Source: Nocardioides zeae (GTDB lineage: Bacteria > Actinomycetota > Actinomycetes > Propionibacteriales > Nocardioidaceae). From it: a stretch of 64,000 nucleotides of DNA. The stretch's first letter is position 1. Each line of letters opens with the position of its first letter. Location of the stretch: positions 62,001 to 126,000 of the forward strand of contig NZ_JAAGXA010000003.1 in NCBI RefSeq assembly GCF_010686755.1, written 5' to 3'. The notes beneath the pieces are model-generated. The model was given only the letters and a program-made list of their open reading frames with translations. It was not told the origin of the DNA and searched no databases. Position numbers and translations under genes: made by a program. Of this stretch, positions 7,992-17,251 are shown in pieces.

Positions 7992-8915
7992 CTAGCGCTC
8001 GACCGCGTGCACCGGGGGCTCGCCGGCGACGTACCGCCGCAGGTTCTCCTCGATGATCCGGAACAGCCGGGGGCGCATGGCCGTCGTGCCGCCCGCGACG
8101 TGCGGCGTGATGATCGTGCCGGGCGCGGTCCAGAGCGGGTGGTCGGCGGGCAGCGGCTCGGGGTCGACGACGTCGAGCGCAGCACGCAGCCGGCCGGCCG
8201 TGACCTCCGCCAGGAGGGCGTCCGTGTCGACGACCTTGCCGCGGCCCACGTTGACCAGCAGCGCTCCATCCGGCAGCGCGGCCAGGAACACCGCGTCGAC
8301 CAGGCCCTCCGTGGACGGCGTCAGGGGCGTCACGATGATGACCACGTCGGCGTCGGGCAGCAGGGACGGCAGCTCGTCGACGCCGTGGACCGCGCCGTAC
8401 GGGCCGGTGCGGGCGGTCGTCGCCACCGGCACGACGTCGCACTCGAAGCCGTCGAGCCGGCGGTGGATCGCCTGGCCGATCGAGCCGTAGCCGATGATGA
8501 GCACCCGCCGGTCGGCGACGGAGGGACCGCCGTTGAACTGGTCCCACTCCTGGCGCTGCTGCTGCGCGAACCAACGCGGGAAGTCGCGTTGGGCCGCGAG
8601 GAGGAGGCCGAGGGCGAGCTCCGCCGTACCGGGGTCGTGGACCCCCGCCGCGCGGCACAGGGCGACGTCGGCGGGGACGTGTGGGAGCAGCTGGTCGACG
8701 CCGGCGCTCGGCGCCTGCACGACCTTCAGCGCGGGCATGCGGGTGACGAGGGCCGGGTCGGCGGGGCCGAAGTACGGCGGCACGTAGAACTCGACCTCGT
8801 CGATGCCGTCCGGCTCGTGCTCGCCGTCGTACCGCGCGTAGGTCAGCCCGTCGGGCAACGGCCCGACGACCTCCTCCACCTCGGAGCGGTCGTAGTCCAT
8901 CCACACCTGAGCCAT
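7992..8915 (-). CDS. D-isomer-specific 2-hydroxyacid dehydrogenase
   Basis: A 307-residue NAD(P)-dependent dehydrogenase of the phosphoglycerate/glyoxylate reductase group. The nucleotide-binding motif is VLIIGYGSIGQAIHRRLDG near residue 140. Catalytic residues are readable: Arg in LLVNVGRGKVVD, Glu in LDVVDPEPLPADHPLW, and His in ITPHVAGGTTAM. It probably interconverts a 2-oxoacid and a D-2-hydroxyacid; the substrate cannot be inferred. The ATG is at 8915. The 3' end abuts repeat locus A. Confidence 0.9.
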   Translation of the reverse strand: MAQVWMDYDRSEVEEVVGPLPDGLTYARYDGEHEPDGIDEVEFYVPPYFGPADPALVTRMPALKVVQAPSAGVDQLLPHVPADVALCRAAGVHDPGTAELALGLLLAAQRDFPRWFAQQQRQEWDQFNGGPSVADRRVLIIGYGSIGQAIHRRLDGFECDVVPVATTARTGPYGAVHGVDELPSLLPDADVVIIVTPLTPSTEGLVDAVFLAALPDGALLVNVGRGKVVDTDALLAEVTAGRLRAALDVVDPEPLPADHPLWTAPGTIITPHVAGGTTAMRPRLFRIIEENLRRYVAGEPPVHAVER

Positions 8916-8939
8916 GCGCCCACCCTAGGCAGGCGCCGG

Positions 8940-10721
8940 TCAGTCGTCCGCCACGGTGTCGGAGCGGCCGGGCACGTCGCTCGTCGGGTCGCGGTCGGCC
9001 TCGGGGTCGACGGGTGCGCGCCACCAGGGGTCGTAGGACTGCTCCGCCTGGTTGACCGCGTCGCCGTCGCCGGCCACCACCCGGCCGATGTTGTAGAGCG
9101 ACTCGCTGTCGTTGGCGAAGTAGAGACCGTGCTGCTCGACGTCGCGGTGCCAGCCCCGGCTCGGGTCCTCGGCCTCGAAGCGGATGGCGTCGAAGTCGTC
9201 GGAGGACGGGTCGAACCCGAGCCGCGCACCGACGCCGTGGTAGCCGCCCTCGCCACCGAGGAAGCCCACGAGGTCGCGGCTGTTGCGCCCGACGTAGACG
9301 TCGCCGTCGATGCCGAGCGACTCGGCGGTCGGGTTCTGCACACCCGCACCCGGGCTGCCCAGCAGGACGACGTCGTCGGCGTCCAGGCCGTGGTCCGAGG
9401 CCGCGATGGCGGTCGTCGTGGACCCGTAGGAGTGCCCGATCGCCGTCAGGTGGGCGGGGTCGAGGTCGGGGTCCCGGCTCGCCCGCAGGCCTGCGATGTC
9501 GTCGGCGAACGCCTCGCCGCCCTCCTCGGCCCGCCCCTGGCTGGCGGTCGCGGGGTCGTAGAAGGCGTCGGGCGCGTCGTACCCCAGCCAGAACATCGAC
9601 GCGACCGTGCCGTCGACGCCGTTGTAGACCGTCGACTGGTAGGTGTTGATCGCCTCCTGCATGAGGGTGGGCGCGTCCCCCTGGTCGGTCGTGATGCCCG
9701 GCACGCGCGCGGCGATGTGGTCGGCGGTGTCGAGGTCGCCGACCCCGATCGCCACGGCACCGTCGCCGCCGTGGGCGGTCGGGTCGTAGAGCCACAGCTG
9801 GCCCCCCGGCACCTCGTCGGTGGTCGGGTCGACGTAGGAGTCGGCGTTCTCCAGCGCCGTGCGCGTCGCCTGCGCGTTCTCGAGGTGCCGGCGCTCGTCC
9901 TCGCTGAGCGCACCGATCGCGTCCTGCGCCTCGAGGTCGGCGAGGTCGGCGTCGAGGGACACCCGGTTGGCCTGGTCGCGTCCGTCCGCCGGGATGCCGT
10001 CGGTCGAGCCGATGACGTCGGGGTACGACGCGATCAGCGCCTCCTGCTGCGCCGCGTCGAGGCCGTTCCACCAGTCGCGGACCTGCTCGGGCGTCGCTCC
10101 ACTGCCCGGGGCGCCCGGCAGGTCCATCGCCCCGGCCGCAATCGGGTCGACGGTGGCGGGAGCGGTCACCTCGCCCACCTCGTCGAGCCGCCCGAAGGCG
10201 TCGCGCATGAGGTTCTCGTTGGCGGTCACGCGCTGCTGCCAGTCGGCGTAGTCGGTCTGGAAGGTGGCGATGGCGCCGTTGAGCTCGGTCGCCCGGTCCT
10301 GGAGGGTCCTGATGACGAGAGGGTCGGTCTCGTCCGCCGCCCCGGCGATGTCGTTGAGCAGCGTCTGCCGGGTCGCGACCAGGTGCTGGTGGGTGCTCAC
10401 CAGGCCGTCGCGCTCCCACCGCAGGTCAGCGAGGGTGTCGGCGTAGGCGAAGCAGGTGCGGGCCACGGCCTGCAGGTTGTCCGTGAGCGTGCGGTGCTGG
10501 TTCGCGATCTGGGCGGCCTTCTCGTCGTACGCCGTCCGCGACTCCCCGAACCACGCCACCACCGGCGCGGTCAGCGCGCGCTCCGCGACCACCTCGAACC
10601 CCTGGGCGGCGATGGAGGAGAGGTCGCGTCCGAAGGCGTCGGCCTGGCCGGGATCGCCGGTCAGCTCGTCGAGGTCCGCGGTCGCCGCGGGGACCGGCTG
10701 GTCGACGCGGATCGTCGTCAT
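8940..10721 (-). CDS. Alpha/beta hydrolase (DUF1023-type) with helical N-terminal region
   Basis: A 593-residue protein. The C-terminal half is an alpha/beta hydrolase of the DUF1023 (PF06259) type: the nucleophile elbow is LTAIGHSYGSTTTAIA and a distal His lies in DPSRGWHRDVEQHG. The N-terminal 250 residues are helical, WXG100-like and heptad-rich, with no signal peptide. The ATG at 10721 overlaps the stop of the upstream WXG100-like gene, so the pair is co-translated. Proteins of this layout next to small WXG100-like partners are common in actinobacteria and may be exported or act on the envelope; both points are inference. The open frame upstream of 10721 is shadow. Confidence 0.82.
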   Translation of the reverse strand: MTTIRVDQPVPAATADLDELTGDPGQADAFGRDLSSIAAQGFEVVAERALTAPVVAWFGESRTAYDEKAAQIANQHRTLTDNLQAVARTCFAYADTLADLRWERDGLVSTHQHLVATRQTLLNDIAGAADETDPLVIRTLQDRATELNGAIATFQTDYADWQQRVTANENLMRDAFGRLDEVGEVTAPATVDPIAAGAMDLPGAPGSGATPEQVRDWWNGLDAAQQEALIASYPDVIGSTDGIPADGRDQANRVSLDADLADLEAQDAIGALSEDERRHLENAQATRTALENADSYVDPTTDEVPGGQLWLYDPTAHGGDGAVAIGVGDLDTADHIAARVPGITTDQGDAPTLMQEAINTYQSTVYNGVDGTVASMFWLGYDAPDAFYDPATASQGRAEEGGEAFADDIAGLRASRDPDLDPAHLTAIGHSYGSTTTAIAASDHGLDADDVVLLGSPGAGVQNPTAESLGIDGDVYVGRNSRDLVGFLGGEGGYHGVGARLGFDPSSDDFDAIRFEAEDPSRGWHRDVEQHGLYFANDSESLYNIGRVVAGDGDAVNQAEQSYDPWWRAPVDPEADRDPTSDVPGRSDTVADD

Positions 10722-11017
10722 CGCGCCTCCCCGACGGAGCCGTCCAGGCCCTCGAACGCCTGGGCGATCTCGGCGTCGGTGCGGTCGACGTCGACCGCCA
10801 TGGTCGTCAATGCCTCGGCGACGCCGGCGCAGATCTCGACGCTCTCGTCGGCGTACCCCCGCCACGCCTCCACGAACGTCGTCGCTGCCGGGCGCACCGA
10901 CTCGCCGAACGCGCTGACGCCGAGGTTGCCGAGCCGGGTCCGCACGCCCTGCATGGTGGTGTCCAGCTCGCCCCACCAGGTGGCGGGCGTCCAGATGTCG
11001 TCCCACTCGGTGGTCAT
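10718..11017 (-). CDS. WXG100-like small helical protein
   Basis: A 99-residue protein beginning MTTEWDDIWTPATWWGEL. Its size, two predicted helices and lack of signal or membrane segment fit the WXG100/ESAT-6-like group, but the central WxG turn is not clear; the nearest candidate is WRGYADES. It overlaps its neighbours on both sides by ATGA and so is the middle gene of a three-gene cassette with a DUF1023 hydrolase. It may be a secretion or folding partner of that hydrolase. The gene is firm; the family is moderate. Confidence 0.7.
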   Translation of the reverse strand: MTTEWDDIWTPATWWGELDTTMQGVRTRLGNLGVSAFGESVRPAATTFVEAWRGYADESVEICAGVAEALTTMAVDVDRTDAEIAQAFEGLDGSVGEAR

Positions 11018-11565
11018 GCCCCGTCCACCCCCTCGCGGGCGTCGGCGGCTGCGGTGAGGGTCGCGACCGCGTCGGGGCCCACCTCGTGGTCGCCGACCGT
11101 GAGCCGCAGGAAGAGCCGGTCGCGGGCGGGCACGTGGACGAGGTCCGCGGCGTACCGCACCCCGGCGGCGACGGCGCTCGCCTGCACGCGGGCCAGCCCC
11201 GTCGGCGGGGCGAGCACGTGCCAGGCGAGCGGGCCGGGAGCGCGGAGGCTGTCGTCGGCGGCGGCGAGCACGGTCAGCGCGGCGGTCGCGTCGACGGGGG
11301 TCACGACCAGCAGCACCTCGAGGGCCACGGCGCCGCGGGTCCCGCCGGGAGCCCAGCGCACCGTCGTGGTGGTCGGCTCCGGCGCGCCGAAGCCGTCCCA
11401 CAGCTCGCGCGCCCAGTCCGCGGTACGCCGCGCGACCTCGTCCGGCGGCGCCGGGAGCGGCACGGGCTCGGGCCGGGGCGCCGGCGGCGGCAGCACGACG
11501 ATGTCGACGTCGGGCAGGCGCTCGCGCAGCGGACGGAAGAACGGTGGCAGCTGCGGTTCGCTCAC
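11014..11565 (-). CDS. Hypothetical protein, first gene of the WXG100-like cassette
   Basis: A 183-residue protein I do not recognise. It begins with a Pro-rich stretch (residues 25-45) and continues as an alpha/beta protein with VALEVLLVVTPVDATAALTVL. There is no signal peptide or membrane helix. The GTG start at 11565 was chosen because it precedes SEPQLPPFFRPLRERLP, which looks like coding sequence. The stop overlaps the ATG of the WXG100-like gene. By position it could be a chaperone-like (EspG-type) or immunity-type partner, but nothing in the sequence proves this. Confidence 0.6.
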   Translation of the reverse strand: MSEPQLPPFFRPLRERLPDVDIVVLPPPAPRPEPVPLPAPPDEVARRTADWARELWDGFGAPEPTTTTVRWAPGGTRGAVALEVLLVVTPVDATAALTVLAAADDSLRAPGPLAWHVLAPPTGLARVQASAVAAGVRYAADLVHVPARDRLFLRLTVGDHEVGPDAVATLTAAADAREGVDGA

Positions 11566-11638
11566 CCGGACCCGGGTGCCCCGGCCGCGCGGGGGACAAA
11601 CCCGCGGGCGGCCGGAGCCCCTGGCTACGCGCTCGCGC

Positions 11639-12688
11639 TCACGTGTCGAACGAGGCGATGTCGATGACGAAGCGGTAGCGCACGTCGGAGGCGATGACGC
11701 GCTCCCAGGCCTCGTTGACCTCGTCCACGGTGATCGTCTCGATCTCCGCGCCCAAGCCGTGCTCGGCGCAGAAGTCGAGCATCTCCTGGGTCTCGCGGAT
11801 GCCGCCGATCTTCGACCCGGCGAGCGTCCGGCGCATGCCGGCCAGCGAGAACGCGCGGAAGCTGTCGGGCTCCTCGGGCAGGCCCACGTTCACCATCGCG
11901 CCGTCGAGGCGGAGCATCGACAGGTAGCGGTCGAGCGGCAGGTTCGCCGAGACCGTGTTGACGATGAGGTCGAAGTGACCGCGGAGCTTCTTGAAGGTGT
12001 CCTTGTCGGACGTCGCGTAGAAGTGGTCGGCGCCGAGGCGGCGGCCGTCCTCCTCCTTGCTGAGGGTCTGGCTGAGCACGGTGACCTCGGCGCCGAGCGC
12101 GGACGCGATCTTCACGCCCATGTGGCCGAGGCCGCCCATGCCGACGATCGCGACGCGCTTGCCGGGACCGGCGCCCCAGTGGTGCAGGGGCGAATAGAGC
12201 GTGATGCCCGCGCACAGCAGCGGGGCGGCGACGTCGAGGCCGACGCCCTCGGGGATGCGCAGCACGTAGTCCTCGTCGACGACGATCGAGCGCGAGTACC
12301 CGCCCTGGGTCTGCTCCCCGTCGTACCCCTTCGAGTTGTAGGTGCCGACCTCCCCGCGCAGGCAGTACTGCTCCTCCCCCGCCTTGCAGTTCTCGCACTC
12401 GCGGCACGAGTCGACGAAGCAGCCGACGCCGACGCGGTCGCCGACCGCGTGGGTGGTGACCGCGTCACCGACCGCGGCGACGACGCCGGCGATCTCGTGA
12501 CCGGGGGTGAGCGGGAACGACGCCGTGCCCCACTCCTCGCGGGCGGTGTGGATGTCGGAGTGGCAGATGCCGGCGTAGTGGATGTCGATGACGACGTCGT
12601 GCGGTCCGGGGTCCCGGCGCTGGATGGTGGAGCGCTCGAAGGGCCGGCCCGCGGCGGTGGTGACCAGGGCGTCGACGGTCTGCGGCAA
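11639..12688 (-). CDS. NAD(P)-dependent zinc alcohol dehydrogenase (cinnamyl/YahK-type)
   Basis: A 349-residue medium-chain dehydrogenase. The zinc ligands are in [10 protein letters not shown] and [11 protein letters not shown], with structural-zinc cysteines in [15 protein letters not shown]. The Rossmann motif is [17 protein letters not shown]. The overall pattern fits the NADP-dependent aldehyde-reducing group (AdhC/YahK/CAD). The start is a TTG at 12688, preceded by AGGAGAG at ideal spacing. The longer ATG/GTG-started frame would run through repeat locus B and encodes an Arg-rich non-homologous leader, so it was rejected. Confidence 0.88.
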   Translation of the reverse strand: MPQTVDALVTTAAGRPFERSTIQRRDPGPHDVVIDIHYAGICHSDIHTAREEWGTASFPLTPGHEIAGVVAAVGDAVTTHAVGDRVGVGCFVDSCRECENCKAGEEQYCLRGEVGTYNSKGYDGEQTQGGYSRSIVVDEDYVLRIPEGVGLDVAAPLLCAGITLYSPLHHWGAGPGKRVAIVGMGGLGHMGVKIASALGAEVTVLSQTLSKEEDGRRLGADHFYATSDKDTFKKLRGHFDLIVNTVSANLPLDRYLSMLRLDGAMVNVGLPEEPDSFRAFSLAGMRRTLAGSKIGGIRETQEMLDFCAEHGLGAEIETITVDEVNEAWERVIASDVRYRFVIDIASFDT

Positions 12689-12776
12689 GGTTTCTCTCCT
12701 GGGGTGCACGTCGCGGAGGCGCTCCCCGCGACCGCTCCAGTGAACTACCCGGCTCCACACGGCGCCAGTTCGGCGC

Positions 12777-12922
12777 GTCGAGCTTGGTCGTACGGCGCGG
12801 CGGCGGCGCCGAGTTGTCACGTACGCCGCGGCGCGGGCCTCGAGTTGTCACGTACGCCGTGGTGCGGGTGAGGACGCGTCGCTGCGTACGTGACAACTCG
12901 GCGCCGACCTCGGGTCGATCGG
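12777..12922. repeat. Palindromic repeat element, locus B
   Basis: This is the inverse-orientation counterpart of locus A. Forward units CGAGTTGTCACGTACGCC lie at 12810-12827 and 12841-12858, and one inverted unit GCGTACGTGACAACTCG at 12884-12900. The diverged end unit TCGAGCTTGGTCGTACGGCG is at 12778-12797. Unlike the other three loci it lies between divergent genes (TTG start at 12688, GTG start at 12978), so here it sits in a promoter-containing interval. It fills much of this 289-base gap; I see no other feature there. Confidence 0.85.
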
Positions 12923-12977
12923 CGCAGCATGCCCTCCCCCATCCCGCCCTGGACGAACCGCCTGCGAGCATCACCTC

Positions 12978-13505
12978 GTGAGCACTCCTGACGATCTCCG
13001 CACCCCGGCCGCCGCCCCCGACCGGGAGGCGGCGGCGGTGATGTGGGCGGCGTACGCGGCGGCGTACCCCGAGGCGGTCGCCGCCTGTCCCGACCACACG
13101 GTCGAGCACTTCGGCGACTCCGCGCGCCTGGCCGACGAGCTGCTCGGGCTGGTGCTCGCGGGCCGCAAGCGCGCCACGGCCGAGCTGGTCGCCGACTTCG
13201 TCGCCCGCGGCGACGGGCTTCCCCGCATCGGCTCGCACTGGATCGCCTGCGACGGCGCGGGCCGGCCTCGTGCGGTGCTGCGCACGACCGAGCTGCGGGT
13301 GGGTCCGTTCACGAGCGCCGACGCCGCGTTCGCCGCCGACGAGGGCGAGGACGACCTCAGCCTGGAGAGCTGGCAGCGCGAGCACCGCCGCTACTGGACG
13401 CGGGTCAGCGCCGCCCGCGGCGCCGCTTGGTCCGAGGAGCAGGAGATCGTCTTCGAGCGGTTCACCGTCGCCTGGCCGCCCGAGGCGGCGAACCACCCGG
13501 CCTGA
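12978..13505 (+). CDS. ASCH-domain protein
   Basis: A 175-residue protein. Residues 50-150 show the ASCH pattern: LVLAGRKRATAELVADFVAR, then HWIACDGAGRPRAVLRTTEL and FERFTVAWPP at the C-terminus. ASCH domains are RNA-binding, PUA-like folds; some members are amidohydrolases on modified nucleosides. The specific role is unknown. The GTG start at 12978 follows the repeat locus by about 55 bases. It converges on menD with 12 bases between the genes. Confidence 0.85.
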   Translation: MSTPDDLRTPAAAPDREAAAVMWAAYAAAYPEAVAACPDHTVEHFGDSARLADELLGLVLAGRKRATAELVADFVARGDGLPRIGSHWIACDGAGRPRAVLRTTELRVGPFTSADAAFAADEGEDDLSLESWQREHRRYWTRVSAARGAAWSEEQEIVFERFTVAWPPEAANHPA

Positions 13506-13517
13506 CGCCGGCGAGCC

Positions 13518-15179
13518 TCAGGCCCCCAGCCCGCGCAGCGCGGTGTCGAGGGCGCGGCGGTTGTCGCGGCGTACGCGCACCTCGACGACCTCCACCCCGC
13601 CCGCCGGGGAGGCGAGCGCGTGCTCGAGCTCGGCCACCGACTCGACGCGCCAGTGCGGCGTGCGTGTCGCGGCGCAGAGGCTGGCGAGGTCGACGCCGTG
13701 CGGCGTGCCGAAGAGGGTGTCGAAGGCGTCGGCGTGGGCAGGATCGCCCTGCTCGAGCATCGCGAAGATCGAGCCGCCATCGTCGTTGACGATGACGATC
13801 GTGAGGTCGGGCTGCTCCTCGCGGGGTCCGAGCACGAGGCCGCCGTGGTCGTGGAGGAACGTCACGTCGCCGACGAGCGCCAGCGCCCGCGACGAGTGGG
13901 GGCGCCCGAGCGCGGCGCCGATGGCCGTGGAGACGGTGCCGTCGATCCCCGCGAGGCCGCGGTTGGCGAGCACGAGCCGCCGCTGGCCGGCCGGCGGGAC
14001 GACGCCCATGAGGTCGAGGTCGCGGATCGGGCTGGAGGCCCCCACGACGAGGAGCCCGCCGGCGGGGAGGGCGCGGGCGACGGCGGCGGCGACCTCGTAC
14101 GGCGTCGGCTCGCCCTCCGCCGCCACGAGCGCGTCGACGCGTCGGGCCGCAGCCCGGTCGGCCTCCTGCCAGGCGGCCAACCAGGCCGCATCGGCAGGAG
14201 ACGGGGCATCCGGCGCCGCCACCGCGTCGTGCTCCGCCGTCACCGGGAACGGCCGCCGCGCCCACCGGCCGGCGTGCCGCACGGAGACGACCTCGACGTC
14301 CCCGCGCTCGACGAGCCGGGTGATCGGACGGGACAGCGTCGGATGGCCCACCACGACGACCCGCTCCACCTGGGCACCGAGGTCGGTGTCGAGCAGCAGG
14401 CGGTAGCAGCGCAGCGCGTTCGGCCCCGTGCGCGCCCCCGAGCTCGGCTCCGCCAGCAAGGGCCACCCGGCGGCCTCGGCGAGCATCCGCGCCGGGGGGC
14501 CGGCGTCGTCGCCCGCGACCACGACGGTGCGCGGCCCGGCGGGCAGCACGGGGGCGGACCCCTCGGCGAGCCGCGCGCGGTAGACGTCCGCCGCCCGGGA
14601 GCCCGCGATCCGCGGGCCGTCGGGCACGCTGGCCAGCGGGATGTCAGCGGGCGGCCACGGCTCGACCGGCACGAGCGCACCGGACAGCTGCACGTTGAGC
14701 TGGAGCGGCCCCGGGCTGCCCGCACCGGGCGCCAGCAGCGCGTCGAGTGCCGGGAGCTCCGCCTCCTCGGCGAGGTCGACGAAGGCCGCCGCGTCGCCGA
14801 ACATCCGCACCTGGTCGGTCGTCTGCGACGCACCGGTCCCCCGCAGCGAGGCGGGGCGGTCGGCGCTGACGACGACGAGGGGGACGGCGCTGTGGGACGC
14901 CTCCAGCACCGCGGGGTGCAGGTTGGCGACGGCGGTGCCCGACGTGCACACCACCGCGGCTCGCGCGCCCACGCGCGTGAGACCGAGCGCCAGGAAGCCG
15001 GCGGTGCGCTCGTCGACGCGGGTGTGGAGCCGCAGCCGCCCGGCACGGGCGGCGTCCCAGACGGCGAAGGCGAGCGGCGCGTTGCGCGACCCGGGGGCGA
15101 GCACGACCTCGGTGACGCCGGCCCGCAGGAGGGCGGCGACGACACCGCGGGCGAGGCGTACGGCGGTGGGTTCCGTCAT
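13518..15179 (-). CDS. menD: MenD: SEPHCHC synthase of menaquinone synthesis
   Basis: A 553-residue thiamine-diphosphate enzyme that adds the succinic-semialdehyde unit of 2-oxoglutarate to isochorismate, giving 2-succinyl-5-enolpyruvyl-6-hydroxy-3-cyclohexene-1-carboxylate. The N-terminus has VVLAPGSRNAPLAFAVWDAA and the catalytic-Glu motif TRVDERTAGFLALG. The C-terminal ThDP/Mg motif is LVGDVTFLHDHGGLVLG followed by VNDDGG. Length is normal for the family. Its ATG at 15179 overlaps the menC stop (ATGA); it is the last gene of menE-menC-menD. The open frame upstream of 15179 is shadow. Confidence 0.95.
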   Translation of the reverse strand: MTEPTAVRLARGVVAALLRAGVTEVVLAPGSRNAPLAFAVWDAARAGRLRLHTRVDERTAGFLALGLTRVGARAAVVCTSGTAVANLHPAVLEASHSAVPLVVVSADRPASLRGTGASQTTDQVRMFGDAAAFVDLAEEAELPALDALLAPGAGSPGPLQLNVQLSGALVPVEPWPPADIPLASVPDGPRIAGSRAADVYRARLAEGSAPVLPAGPRTVVVAGDDAGPPARMLAEAAGWPLLAEPSSGARTGPNALRCYRLLLDTDLGAQVERVVVVGHPTLSRPITRLVERGDVEVVSVRHAGRWARRPFPVTAEHDAVAAPDAPSPADAAWLAAWQEADRAAARRVDALVAAEGEPTPYEVAAAVARALPAGGLLVVGASSPIRDLDLMGVVPPAGQRRLVLANRGLAGIDGTVSTAIGAALGRPHSSRALALVGDVTFLHDHGGLVLGPREEQPDLTIVIVNDDGGSIFAMLEQGDPAHADAFDTLFGTPHGVDLASLCAATRTPHWRVESVAELEHALASPAGGVEVVEVRVRRDNRRALDTALRGLGA

Positions 15180-16156
15180 GCGCGCGCCTCCGGTCCCCGG
15201 ACACCCTGGGTCGCCGCGAGCCGCTCCGCCCACCACGCGAACCGGTCGGCGGGCGCCGCGTGCCGAGCGAGCAGCTCCGGATCGGGCACGACGGGCCGCA
15301 CCGGCAGCAGGCCGTCGACCGGCACCAGCGGGTCGGTCACCACGTCGGCCTCGAACAGCTGCACCGTGGCGAGCCCGCACGCGTGGGGCAGCTCCGGCAG
15401 CGCGGCGGCGAGCGCGACCCCGGCGGCGATCCCGACCGACGACTCCAGCGCGGACGACACCACGACGGGCAGGCCGATGTCCTCGGCGATGCGCAGGCAG
15501 GCGGCGACCCCGCCGAGGGGCTGCACCTTGAGCACGGCGATGTCGGCGGCCTCGAGGTCCCGCACCCGGTAGGGGTCGGCGGCCCGCCGGATCGACTCGT
15601 CGGCGGCGATCGGCACGTCGACGCGGCGCCGTACCGCGGCGAGCTCCTCGACCGTCGCGCACGGCTGCTCGACGTACTCGAGTCCCCCGGCCGCCCGGTC
15701 GAGCAGCGGGATCGCGTGCACGGCCTCGTCGACCGACCAGCCGCCGTTGACGTCGATGCGCACGAGGCCGCCCGGGCCCTCCGCGTCGAGCGCGGTGCGC
15801 ACGGCCTCGACCCGCGCGAGGTCGTCGGCGAGCGCCTGGCCGCGCTCCGCCACCTTCACCTTCGCCGTGCGGCAGCCGCCGGCGGTGACGATGCGGTGCG
15901 CGGTCGCCGGGTCGCAGGCGGGGACCGTGACGTTGACGGGCACGGCGTCGCGCACGGGCTCCGGCCAGTCACCGGCGGCCGCCTCGAGCGCGCAGGCGAG
16001 CCAGGGGGCGGAGGTGGGGGCGTCGTACTCCGTGAAGGGCGACCACTCCCCCCACCCGGCCGCGTCCTCCGACGCCGTCTCGACCAGCGCGACCTCGCGC
16101 ACCGTCAGTCCACGGAAGCGTGTGTGCAGCGGCAGGGCCACGACGTGCAGCCTCAT
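15176..16156 (-). CDS. menC: MenC: o-succinylbenzoate synthase
   Basis: A 326-residue enolase-superfamily enzyme that dehydrates the SHCHC intermediate to o-succinylbenzoate. The catalytic lysines are in CRTAKVKVAERG, the metal ligands in VRIDVNGGW, EYVEQPCA and PIAADESIRR, and the second lysine in IAVLKVQPLGG. The ATG at 16156 overlaps the menE stop, and its own stop overlaps the menD start, so the three genes are translationally coupled. Confidence 0.95.
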   Translation of the reverse strand: MRLHVVALPLHTRFRGLTVREVALVETASEDAAGWGEWSPFTEYDAPTSAPWLACALEAAAGDWPEPVRDAVPVNVTVPACDPATAHRIVTAGGCRTAKVKVAERGQALADDLARVEAVRTALDAEGPGGLVRIDVNGGWSVDEAVHAIPLLDRAAGGLEYVEQPCATVEELAAVRRRVDVPIAADESIRRAADPYRVRDLEAADIAVLKVQPLGGVAACLRIAEDIGLPVVVSSALESSVGIAAGVALAAALPELPHACGLATVQLFEADVVTDPLVPVDGLLPVRPVVPDPELLARHAAPADRFAWWAERLAATQGVRGPEARA

Positions 16157-17208
16157 CGGGCCGCCCCCTTGCGCAGGCGCACCCGGTCGGTCTTCCCGTT
16201 GGGCAGCAGGGGGATCGCGTCGAGCACGACCACGCGGCGCGGCGCCCACGTGCGCGGGTGCTCGGCGACGACCCACGCCCGCAGCGCAGCCGGGTCCAGG
16301 GCGGCCCCCGGCCGCGGCGCCACGAAGGCGACCACTGCCTGGCCCCACTCCTCGTCGGGCACGCCCAGCACCTCCGCCTCGGCGACGTCGGGGTGGGCAC
16401 GCAGGCGTCGGGCGACCGCCGGGGTGGGCACGTTGACGCCCCCCGACACCACCATGTCGTCGAGGCGCCCGAGCAGGGTGAGCCGACCGTCGGCGTCGAT
16501 GCGCGCCGCGTCCGACGTGCGGAACCACCCGTCGCGGAGCACGTCGGCCGTCAGCTCCGGGTCACCGTCGTAGCCGTCGAACAACGTCGGCCCCGCGACC
16601 TCCAGCCGCCCGGTCGCCGTGTCGGTCCGCAGGCGTACGCCGGGGAGCGGCCACCCGTCGTACACGCACCCGCCGGCCGTCTCGGCCGAGCCGTACGTCG
16701 CGACGACGCGCACCCCGGCGCCCTCGGCCCGCTCGCGGAGGGCCGGGTCGATGGGGCCGCCCCCGAGGAGCACCGTGTGGAAGCCGCGGAGCGCGGCGGT
16801 CGCCGCCGGGTCGTCGAGCAGCCGCAGCAGCTGGGTGGGGACGAGGGACACGAGGTGCGGCACCCCGGGCGTCATCGCCGCCGCGGCCGTCGCGAGGTCG
16901 GCGTGGTCGTCGAGCAGCACGGGGCGGCGGCCGGCCGTCAGGGACCGCGCGATCACCTGCACCCCGGCGACGTACGTCGCGGGCAGCGCCAGCAGCCACT
17001 GGCCGCGCGCACCGAGCACCTCCGCCGTCGCGGTCCCCGAGGCGAGCACGGCCCGGCGCGAGAGCCGCACGCGCTTGGGGCGGCCCGTCGACCCGGACGT
17101 CTCGACGACCAGGGGGTCGGGCTCGGGGTCGGCGGCCAGCCAGGCGGCCAGGGCCCGGACGACCTCCTCGGCGCTGCCGCGCACCGGGCGGAGGGCGGAG
17201 GAGGGCAC
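16153..17208 (-). CDS. menE: MenE: o-succinylbenzoate-CoA ligase
   Basis: A 351-residue AMP-forming ligase that activates o-succinylbenzoate with CoA for naphthoate ring closure. The P-loop motif is VVETSGSTGRPKRVRLSRR, followed by VVATYGSAETAGG, DGWFRTSDAARIDADGRL, and the C-terminal lysine in LPNGKTDRVRLRKG. It lacks the roughly 90-residue N-terminal part of the 450-residue enterobacterial type, as other actinobacterial MenE proteins do. The GTG at 17208 starts the menE-menC-menD operon, 43 bases from the divergent menA. Confidence 0.94.
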   Translation of the reverse strand: MPSSALRPVRGSAEEVVRALAAWLAADPEPDPLVVETSGSTGRPKRVRLSRRAVLASGTATAEVLGARGQWLLALPATYVAGVQVIARSLTAGRRPVLLDDHADLATAAAAMTPGVPHLVSLVPTQLLRLLDDPAATAALRGFHTVLLGGGPIDPALRERAEGAGVRVVATYGSAETAGGCVYDGWPLPGVRLRTDTATGRLEVAGPTLFDGYDGDPELTADVLRDGWFRTSDAARIDADGRLTLLGRLDDMVVSGGVNVPTPAVARRLRAHPDVAEAEVLGVPDEEWGQAVVAFVAPRPGAALDPAALRAWVVAEHPRTWAPRRVVVLDAIPLLPNGKTDRVRLRKGAAR

Positions 17209-17251
17209 CGGTGCAGGTTACCCACCGGACCCGGTGGGAGGATCAGCGACC

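Noticed and set aside
12689..12820. Longer N-terminus of the zinc alcohol dehydrogenase
   Set aside because: The extension runs through the repeat element and encodes an Arg-rich leader. The TTG at 12688 has a strong Shine-Dalgarno and matches the family start.
7843..12922. CRISPR-like array suggested by repeated units
   Set aside because: Units are inverted as well as direct, spacing is irregular, there are only 2-4 per locus and no cas genes are present.
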